36,470 nt of DNA from Perkinsus olseni. Lineage: Eukaryota; Perkinsozoa; Perkinsida; Perkinsidae. Below are positions 21,770-29,302 of this stretch, piece after piece (position 1 is the first letter of the stretch; each line of letters starts with the position of its first letter). The stretch lies in NCBI GenBank assembly GCA_013115135.1, contig JABANP010000519.1, positions 1 through 36,470 of the forward strand, written 5' to 3'. Below the pieces are notes generated by a model. It was not told the DNA's origin. It was given only the letters and a program-made list of their open reading frames with translations, and searched no databases. The position numbers and the translations under genes were made by a program.

Positions 21770-22973
21770 TCAAACGTCCCGAGTCTCGACGACCACAACA
21801 CCGCACCTTTCCAGGGCCTTCCTCACGGCTCTTCGCCGCAAAGGGAGGCCGTCAGATTGAAGTACGCATTGGTAGTGGCCGGGGCTATGGTAAATCAAAA
21901 TAACATCAGACTGGGAGTCCGAAAATTGGCGGCCGATGTAAAAATCAGCCTGGCCCACTTCGCTGACGATGACGACGCAGAGATCGTCCATGGGTCGGAC
22001 TCGGGAGGAGCCTGTCCGGCACATGGCGTAGGGGAGGAAGTCGCTGAAGGCCTGAGGATGCCGAGGTCGAAGCGAGGCAGTGATGAGTGATTTGGATACT
22101 TGGATGTTCTCTCCGACTTGGCCGGTGCTGACCCACCCTGGATGGGCTTCGATTACTCGGCCTTCTATGAAACGCTTCAGCGATAGCGCTGTCTGAAAGG
22201 TATCCAGAGGTCGAGCGCGAAAGATACAAATAAGCTCAGGGTCGGAACCTCTTGCCACACCTCTTTGATTGAATCAGCTGACTCCTTCAAGTCGATGAAG
22301 CCTTCGGAGATGGTAGCCAGCCAAGATGCAGCTAGCGAGAGGTAGAAGCATTGATTGTACATCTCGTCGCCTGAGCGCCGTAATAAATTCGTGGCGCAGT
22401 GACGGTGGCAGAACCCGTACCATCCTCCGAGGTATTCCTACTGCCCATGTCCACCACTTGGACGTTGAGGGTCGCTAAGGCGGCTTCCACCCTCACCGCA
22501 GTTGAGTCGAGCGAAGATACGACGGACGCCGCGCACTCGGAAGATTTTACTGAGCTGCTGGTAGAGTCGCTTGAAGGGTTTTGCCTGAAGAAGGTATCTT
22601 ACGTTGATCAACGAAAGATACAAAATAGGTCAAGTTGTTCCGACTTCCTCCTCTCTTTGCTCCTGGCAGCCAACGCCATGAGTGAGGCTTCTGCATCTCT
22701 CACAATCCGACTCTGCCGTCGAGGGTTCGAATTGTCTTTCTCAAGTTCACTAAAAGTCTGCGTTAAACTCCTGGTTAACATCCTCTTCGACTCCCTCCCG
22801 TTGCCGTCTTCGTCGAAGGCCCGGCGTTCCGGCAGAGGCTTCCTTTGCCGCTTCCTTTCCTCCGCCTCAAACGTCACTTTACTCTCCTCCAGCACAGTGG
22901 CCAGCTCGGCTTCGAATTCCAAAGTGGCTCTGGTGGGCGATATACTCGGAAATTGCAAGAACAAGGAACTCAA
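21770..22973 (-). CDS. OTU-like cysteine protease
   Basis: Model (minus): exon 1 about 22973-22645, exon 2 22584-22421, exon 3 22370-22249, exon 4 22192-21770, with GT-AG introns of 60, 50 and 56 bp and matching phases. Exon 1 is Lys/Arg/Glu-rich (EAEERKRQRKPLPERR). Splicing 22371-22420 restores SEDGDEMYNQCFYLSLAASW, like the OTU nucleophile motif (D-x-x-x-x-C). The far end has YHSPGHYQCVL, which fits the catalytic His strand. OTU enzymes cleave ubiquitin or similar chains; activity here is inferred. The start codon is unresolved: no ATG opens exon 1 in frame, and an AG precedes it at about 22974, so a small upstream exon is likely. All three introns carry introner sequences (family A, B, A). 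Confidence 0.7.
22193..22248 (-). repeat. OTU-like gene intron 3: family A introner
   Basis: A 56 bp GT-AG intron in sense orientation. It contains TTGTATCTTTCG and CGACCTCTGGATACCTTTCAG-type sequence; its ACCTCTGGATAC block is identical to that in the NSUN2 intron at 28463-28522. The inverted repeat is GTATC/GATAC. Splicing joins KEVWQE to TALSLKRFIEG in phase 0. Confidence 0.85.
22371..22420 (-). repeat. OTU-like gene intron 2: family B introner
   Basis: A 50 bp GT-AG intron in sense orientation, containing GTCACTGCGCCACGAATTTA. Its core TCACTGCGCCACGAA is identical to the three tandem copies in NSUN2 intron 2. Removing it joins SEDG to DEMYNQCF and so forms the protease nucleophile motif, which supports the splice. 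Confidence 0.88.
22585..22644 (-). repeat. OTU-like gene intron 1: family A introner, 60 bp
   Basis: Sense orientation: starts GTCGGAAC, contains GACCTATTTTGTATCTTTC, then AACGTAAGATACCTTCTTCAG-type ending. The inverted repeat is GTATCTT/AAGATAC. It has the same length (60 bp) and layout as the NSUN2 intron 28463-28522, and an identical 19-base block to the Mei2-like intron in inverse orientation. Confidence 0.88.
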
Positions 22974-23738
22974 CTACGACCGATTTCATGGTCCCTCTAG
23001 TCACCATCTCTCTGGCTACCGAGTCTAGCTAAATCAGGCACACGATAGCTGTGCCGCGTCTGCGTGCGAGCGTACGCAGACACAAGGTGAAGCGTGTTTA
23101 GTATGGGCCTCCCAACACCTTCTGTTGACCACCACCAACGCCTAGCTTGCGTATTCCGTCACTCAAGAACTGCTGCGAACGAGTTTTGTTGAGTTATCCG
23201 ACCAAGCACACCGTCGGGCGGTTCAGCAGGCGGATAAATTGTTTTTGAAGCTCACTGATACTTTGGAATTCAATTTTACACGTAAAATGCGGTTCCAGGT
23301 AAAATCGATTCTGAATTTCAAAATTGGTCTGTCGAACACCTCCGTGAGCTGTTAGATGTCCGTCTCTTCTTCGCGGCGCTCGAGACGAGACAATTCCGTT
23401 GTGGAACTTCCTGCGGACTTCACAGATCGGCGGCCAGCTGGGATATCAGGAGCCTTGGTCGTCTGATGCACCGGAATGCAAGGCTAGTGAAGTCTCGCTG
23501 CCTTCTTTACAGTCGAGACGTCTCAAGGTAGTGATATCCGGTGGAGGAATTAAAACCGGAAAAATCGTCAGGTGATCGGATTGAACCTACGGTCTCGCGA
23601 GTCAGCTGAGAGCTCTACCGCGTGACAATGCTTGCGCGACTTGCGCTGTTAGCTCATTAAAAACCCTCACAGCAGCATGGACAACCTCCCTGTTTCGGAA
23701 GCACCATCATCATCATCACCACCACAGTTTTCCCTGGC
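22974..23738. other. Intergenic region between divergent genes
   Basis: Upstream DNA shared by the OTU-like gene (-) and the Deg gene (+). Aside from the tRNA-like sequence at 23576-23632, no gene or clear motif is seen. ATG 23677 opens another short frame overlapping Deg; it is Pro/Ser-rich and not supported. Confidence 0.5.
23576..23632 (-). repeat. tRNA-like pseudogene / SINE head
   Basis: On the minus strand, TGTCACGCGGTAGAGC resembles a tRNA D-arm and A box. It is followed by TCTCAGCTGACTCGCGAGA (anticodon-arm-like, four paired bases) and GTAGGTTCAATCC (B box). The spacing is that of a tRNA, but the D-stem and T-stem do not pair well and no acceptor stem closes. It is a decayed tRNA or the head of a tRNA-derived SINE, just upstream of the Deg gene. 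Confidence 0.6.
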
Positions 23739-26700
23739 ATGTCCCTTCTTGCCAGTCCCCTTCCCCTCCTCCCCCATGCCATCACCACCAGACCCTTCCT
23801 GGCCTCCACCAGGCTCCTATCGACCACAGCTCGTCGCCTCTTCTCGACCCAGCGCCCCAGCCCCGCCGACCTAGCGGTCGTCAAACTCCATGTAACTCGT
23901 CAACGGCCCAGCTGGACCGTTCCTTGGCAGACGACTCCTGTTGAGGCCTCCAGTGGCTCTGGCTGTCTACTGTCTTTACCGGAATCTGCCGGACCATCTT
24001 GGCGGGCTCGGAATTTCGTCTTGACGGCAGCCCATGTGGTAGCGGACAGCATCTACCTCACAGTCCAGCGGAATACTGATTACTTTGAACCTAATAAATT
24101 CCCAGCTGTCGTCCGAGCGGTCTGCCACGACTCGGACTTGGCCCTGGTGGAAGTAACCAACGACAAGGAGGGATTTAGGAATGGTAGTGGGGTGATGGGG
24201 GACGGTGACAGACACGATTCATACCGATGGTGATATGATAATATACTGACTACGTCGTTAATTTAGTGAGGTTTTCCCGCGTATTTTGTGGACATCAGAA
24301 CGTGCCAGTTGGTAGCGTCAGGCTGAAACTACCAACCCTCCGCAGCCATGGCTTCAGACCTGCTCTTTCGAATGACCTTTTGATGAGCATAAGAAAAGGA
24401 TGATCTGCAGGCTGCTGGGTTCTCTTTCTAATAACTTTCTCGCGTCCGACACGTAAATTATCGTCTGATACCTATTTTGCGGTTTGAGGAGGGTCTTTCT
24501 GTCTCAGGTGGCAACCACCCCTCGCCCGACCGCCCTGCGGCGGAGATGAAGCCACTCGAACTCGCCCGATGGGACGACCTTCCCGAGCTGCGGGATACAG
24601 TACAAGTAGGTGTCCCCCTCCTCTCTGTGGTGCCCGTCACGATGATGATGGTCAGGTGGTCGGCTACCCCGTCGGCGGCGACAAGCTGTCTGTCACCAGT
24701 GGCGTTGTGTCGAGATGTGAGGTAATAGTAGTAGTAGTCCACCTCGAGGCCTCGCCATCGATCGCGTCTTGCTACTAGGTGGTTGAGTACTCCCATAGTG
24801 CTCGACCGGCTCTCGGTATCACAGTGGATGCTGCTATCAATGCCGGCAATTCTGGCGGGCCGATTATGTGCGGTAACTCGGATAAGATTTTGGGTAGTAG
24901 AGGGGAGAGGACATTTCGGGTGTTGTGCTGAGTAAGACTGTCTAGGGAACCTGATGGGCATTTGACGTTGAATCGTCGTTAGTTCATTTCCTAAGGCGTC
25001 GGATGGCATATTCTACCCGTATTGTATTTTGAAATGTGCCACTTAATTTTTCCGGCACGTCAACCTCTTCTAAACCCTTGCCGTACGCGATTCACTTTCT
25101 CTTCGGAACTGCTTTTACTTCTCAGAGAGGCCCTGCGGATCATCCAGCATGAGGCGTACTCCATGGTGACCCATTTTCAGGTGTGGCCTTCCAGAAGTAT
25201 GTCTCCCATGGCGTTGAGAACCAAGGCCACGCGGTGCCGAGCTACCTTATATGGCGCTTCATTAACCGAGTGATCGCTGGGGCGCCCGATGCAGAGAGCT
25301 TGGCTTCGACCATCGGTGGGGTTGGGGATGGGTCGTTGGACCTTCCCTGTTTGGGGGTCACTTGCCAGCCTGTGGAGAACGACCAGTTTAAAAAGTGGCT
25401 GGGCGTGGAGGGAGGTAATACGACCCTCTAGGAGAGCCTGTCTGTTTGACGCGATTGAGGTTGGATGCCGCGGACGTCACGTGGGCCAACCTTGTCGTTG
25501 AGCTCGAACGGGAAGAGCACCGAATATTATACTCACTATGTACAGTGTTTACCTAGCAGTGTAGTACGAGTAGCGATTGGAGTGGTAGTATGATAACACA
25601 ATCGAGCCTTGTGGTCAATGGCTGCGTCTCCTCAACTGGATTACCTCCTATCTGCTCTATCTTGTTCACTATGAGCCCAATCTTCTTATGTGGTGCTTTA
25701 CATCGAAAAAGTGTATCTTTGGTTGAACCTTGCTTCATACAAGCGTAAAGATACTCCCTTGCTTGGCTTCAGGAGACACTGACGTTGGGAAGGATCGCAA
25801 AGGGGTGATGGTGTCCTGGTCCGTCAACCCGGCCTTGAAGAAGTACGATGTCATCACAGCCATCAACGGCACTCCCCTGGACAGCTTCGGACATGTTTGG
25901 TAATAGTGGAGGTCCTCGGGCATGTACACCATTTCCACCTCCAGTTGAAAATGAGGTCACTTCACTTCAATTTTCTGGAGGCGAAGTCGCCTTGTCTTGA
26001 AAGTTTCATTCTAAGATAGATCGTTTCAAATTGAAGTCTCCCCAGTTTGAACGATATTTGAATTGAAGTCACCTCCTCGTGACTTGAGGGGAAGAGGGTG
26101 TGAGCTCGACCCGTCCGCAGGTACCTCGGCAGACGCCTGTACATGACGGCGTTGCTGGACAGCTTCTATGTGGGGGATGCAGTAGAGCTGACGGTTTTAT
26201 CGAGGGGCGATGCTGGACCGGTCGTGGAGGGGAGGACTGTGGGGTTGATGTCCCCGAAGGATTGTTTTTTGGTTCCAAAGGGACAGATGTACGACGTGAA
26301 AGCCCCACCTTATTTGATCGCGGGAGGTGATAAGGGGGTGAGGGGAGAATCTTTGCTTCACTCTGGCGAAGGATGGGAGAGGTTGACGACCGTAGTTATC
26401 CGAGTTGTAGGATCCGATTTTCGGCGGGTTCACTTAAGTCTTCTGCCGTACCCTCAGTGGCAGTAGGCCTTCCACATTTTTCTGTGCGCTTTTTCGATCA
26501 TGATGGTCTAAAACGGTGGAATTTCGTGGCGCGCGACATATTTCTGGTGCCTCCGCTGCATCTGTTGTTTGGCTCAGGTTTGGTGTTCCAACCGTTAAGT
26601 ATCGACTACTTGAGAGGATGGACTTCTGATAGGGACAGGCCGACCCACCTGCAGCATACAGTCAATACAGGGAGGAAATGCGAGACGCGGCAGGTGACAA

Positions 26701-27290
26701 AAATGTCGGCCGTGGGAATCGAACCTGTGCTGAAACAACGCCGTATCAGCTTGGAGTGTTCCGCGTACTCGATTGCTCCTGGGGTACCTTCGGAACGCCT
26801 TCAAGCTTCAGAGCTGAAGATTCTAACCTTATATAATTCTGAGATGTCCTCGCTGGGGATCGAACCCGCGCGGCTCGATTATTGTCGCTGACGGTCAGGA
26901 ATGCGTGGTGCTCACCCAAGTCCTCGCTGACGAGTGCAACTCCGGTTATGGCAGTGGGTGGGTTGGTGGACCGATAGTAGAAAAGGTCAACAACGAGAAT
27001 ATATGCTGTAAGGGTATCTTTTACGCAGCGGGAAGATTTTGTGCATGCGTGCAACTGTAGGTCTGGCGCATCTTGAGAAGATACTCGATGATGTTGTGTA
27101 CTCTTCGGAAGAGTCGGCGGGCTACGTTGTTTTGGAGCTGCTGTGTTACGACGGTCCCTTCACGATGGTCCTGGCGTCGAGGGAGATTCGGCAAGGAGAC
27201 GATCGGGTGAAGGAGCGGTACGGCCTTCCGAGGCTGCGAAGTGATGGCAGTAGTCGTCGTAGTGGCTGCCCTGTGCACACCCCTGTGTGA
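23739..27290 (+). CDS. Deg/HtrA-type serine protease with PDZ, mitochondrial presequence
   Basis: Ten exons: 23739-24183, 24508-24605, 24656-24721, 24779-24893, 25181-25414, 25773-25899, 26121-26326, 26578-26693, 26899-27007, 27061-27290. They total 1746 nt (581 aa), near the length of plant Deg9-like proteins. The N-terminus (MSLLASPLPLLPHAITTRPF, then STRLLSTTARRLFS) is basic and hydroxylated, like a mitochondrial presequence. The catalytic triad is visible: H99 (LTAAHVV), D133 (DSDLALVEV) and S228 (NAGNSGGP). VVGYPVGGDKLSVTSGVVSR, KILGVAFQK, a PDZ-like region (YDVITAINGTPLDSFGHVW), PPYLIAGGLVFQPLSIDYL and VVLTQVLADECNSGYG follow in Deg9 order. It should degrade damaged proteins. Five of its nine introns are 205-358 bp and several hold short repeats. 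The exon 8 end (26693) is the least certain junction. Confidence 0.9.
25593..25733 (+). repeat. Dispersed repeat, copy 2, inside Deg intron 5
   Basis: Blocks AACACAATCGAGC, ATCTGCTCTATCTTG, TCACTATGAGCCCAATCTTC and GAACCTTG are shared with 16229-16387. Just at and beyond its end, GTATCTTT (25703) and AAAGATAC (about 25747) form an inverted repeat like that of family A introns. Confidence 0.75.
25951..26068 (+). repeat. MITE-like inverted repeat in Deg intron 6
   Basis: The left side reads GAGGTCACTTCACTTCAATT and the right side AATTGAAGTCACCTC, an inverted repeat with a 5 bp offset. The motif GAAGTCNCC recurs three times between them (GCGAAGTCGCC, TTGAAGTCTCC, TTGAAGTCACC). It fills about half of the 221 bp intron 25900-26120. 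Confidence 0.6.
26519..26545 (-). repeat. Family B core, inverted, in Deg intron 7
   Basis: The plus strand reads GGAATTTCGTGGCGCGCGAC; AATTTCGTGGCGC is the exact reverse complement of the GCGCCACGAAATT end of family B. The host intron is 26327-26577 (251 bp). The copy is partial and antisense to the gene. Confidence 0.6.
26705..26875 (-). repeat. Two antisense tRNA T-arm sequences in Deg intron 8
   Basis: CCGTGGGAATCGAACCTGTG (about 26713) and CTGGGGATCGAACCCGCG (about 26852) are both reverse complements of B-box sequence. Read on the minus strand, the second continues into GCGAGGACATC, matching the end of the choline kinase intron 30749-30798 (GTGAGGACATC). The host intron is 26694-26898. 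Confidence 0.7.
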
Positions 27291-27655
27291 GGTTTCATGT
27301 TGACAATAGTGTCGTGTTCGAGTAGGGGATGAATAGGGGATTGTTGTCTCCCATGGTTCGACTCAGCAGCACTGGAGGATGAAGCTTATACCGGTAACAG
27401 TGCTTCAACCCACTCGTCCCCTCGCTCTAGTAGTATCTGTTCCTGCTATACTCATAATAAGCAGCCTCCTATCAGTATCACTCACGCCGCGTTCGGGTAG
27501 TAACAAATGGCGTGCTCGGCCTTATAGTAATAATAGAGTTTTCACTGGCTGAAGCAGCTTTGGGTTGGCCAACGGGAAGGGTGGGACTACTGATGGCTCG
27601 GAAGGAACTGTGAGGCAGCAAGATTGCTATCATTACTCACAGTGCGTTGTTGTTG
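27291..27655. other. Short intergenic region
   Basis: About 365 bp between the Deg stop and the NSUN2 start, on the same strand. No ORF, hairpin or repeat stands out. It must contain the Deg 3' UTR and the NSUN2 promoter. Confidence 0.5.
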
Positions 27656-29182
27656 ATGACAGCGAGAAAGCATCCAAGGTCGAAGCATAGACGAAAGGGA
27701 CGAAGGTCGGTTGAGACGACTGCTGAACCTGTTGCGAAAAGATTCGGGGACATAGTCACTGACGGGGTGCAGCGATGGGAGGCCTTCTATCGGGCCTGCG
27801 GGCTGAAGATGGACAACGGTGATGGCGAGTGGGAAGATCTCATCAACCACCTCAGAGCGCCCCTGCCGATATCCTTTAGAGTGCGGAAAGATTCCCGGTG
27901 CGAGCCGCCGAAGAGTATCTTTGAGGATGTCACACTGGCAAGAAACGGTCGATGGATTCCACCGGCGAGACAGTTCAAGTGGTGTGGGGGGTATCAGCTA
28001 GGGTGCGACCCTAGGACGGCTAAGGAGGCGTATCCGGAACTCGATGCGTGGTTGAAACAAAATCACGGGGGCATTGGAGGCGGAGCGAGGCGACAGGAGG
28101 TGGCGTCGATGGTGCCGGTGTCGGTGCTGGGAATCGAACCTGCGCATGATGTGCTCGACATGTGTGCTGCTCCCGGGAGTAAGACCTTGCAGGCCCTTGA
28201 CGTGATAGAACAGGGAAGGGGGATGGTGGTGGCTAATGAGTTGAGTACGAGAAGGGCTCACATACTGTGTGGGAGGGTTGGGGAATCTGAGGGGTTTATG
28301 GTCATCAACCACAAGGCCCAGTTGATACCGAAAAAACATAAGTTCGATCGGGTTATTTGTGACGTGCCGTGTTCGGGCGACGGGACTTTCCGGAAGTATC
28401 CGGTTAAGTGGAAACATTGGGATCCGTCGTTGGGGAGAAGGCTGCATCACACGCAAATACAGGTGGCAACCTGACATGTTTTGTATCTTGCATGGACAAC
28501 CTCTGGATACGCTTCCTCTCAGATAGCCCTGCGCGCCTTCGCCCTGCTCAAGGTGGGTGGTCGAATGTCCTACTCGACCTGTAGTGTTAATCCACTCGAG
28601 AACGAGGCTGTCGTGCAGGCCATCCTCAAGGCGGGTGAGAATTTCTGTCACTGCGCCACGAAATTGCCTTGTAGTATTTCTGTCACTGCGCCACGAAATT
28701 ACTTTGTAATATTTCTGTCACTGCGCCACGAAATTATTTCGTCCTTGTCAGTATCCCCGCACGGTCGACTGGTTCACGTGAAGCTGCCGGGCTTTCGAAC
28801 GTACCCGGGCCTCAACCATTGGCAAGTCGTGGAGGAGAGGGAGGACTCCCTTGAGGTCTTCCGCTGTGAGGCCATATCCCAGCGTGATTCCAAGAAGGAG
28901 TGGTATCGGCCTAGCATGTGGCCCTCTGGCTCCTTCGACCTGTCCCCCTGCTTGAGAGTGTATCCTCACCTCAACAACACCGGTGGCTTCTTCACGGCTG
29001 TTATTGAGAAGACTGGGGAGCCTTGGGAAGATCAGTCGACCGCTGAGCCCGCCGAGAACGATCGGACGGAAGGAATTTCGCGGCGCGTGACGGTGAAGGT
29101 GCGAAAGTCCTTATCCAAGTTGGCCGACAAGAGACTGTATAATATCATACGGGCCGGCAAGAAGCGGAGTAGCCCTCAATGA
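27656..29182 (+). CDS. NSUN2: tRNA (cytosine-5)-methyltransferase, NSUN2 type
   Basis: Exons 27656-28462, 28523-28634 and 28752-29182 give 1350 nt (449 aa). The frame is open a little further upstream, but 27656 is the first ATG. Family motifs in order: EWEDLINHLRAPLPISFRV; RRQEVASMVP; the AdoMet-binding VLDMCAAPGSKTLQAL; DRVICDVPCSGDGT (motif IV Cys); and VGGRMSYSTCSVNPLENEAV, which holds the catalytic Cys and is completed by removing the 60 bp intron. The C-terminal part keeps LPGFRTYPGLNHWQVV, RPSMWPSG and LNNTGGFFTAVIEK. A basic N-terminus (KHPRSKHRRKGRRS) could be a nuclear signal. The enzyme methylates cytosines in tRNA and other RNAs using AdoMet. It is shorter than the human protein because the C-terminal extension is missing. 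Both introns are repeat-derived. Confidence 0.94.
28463..28522 (+). repeat. NSUN2 intron 1: family A introner, 60 bp
   Basis: A GT-AG intron exactly 60 bp long. It contains CCTGACATGTTTTGTATCTT and CAACCTCTGGATACG, and ends CTCTCAG. It aligns with OTU-like introns 1 and 3 along its length. The splice joins HHTQIQ to IALRAFALL, matching the NSUN2 family without gaps. Confidence 0.88.
28635..28751 (+). repeat. NSUN2 intron 2: family B introner in three tandem copies
   Basis: A 117 bp GT-AG intron made almost wholly of a 35 bp unit at 28641, 28676 and 28711. Each unit holds ATTTCTGTCACTGCGCCACG then AAATT, with short inverted ends (AATTTC/GAAATT). The three copies differ only in the spacer. The same core, single copy, is OTU-like intron 2. 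Confidence 0.92.
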
Positions 29183-29302
29183 CCTCTCCTCACTGCAACA
29201 CTCACGTCTTACCAATTATCGTGTGGTTGTGTTCTCAGGGCGCGCGCTAAAGTGTCGGAAACATGAGTATTCGAAAGATTGTGGCCCATATATCTTTTTG
29301 TA

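Noticed and set aside
23677..23874. Alternative Pro/Ser-rich start frame for the Deg gene
   Set aside because: It is out of frame with the catalytic exon. The frame from 23739 gives a mitochondrial-like presequence and runs straight into the protease domain.
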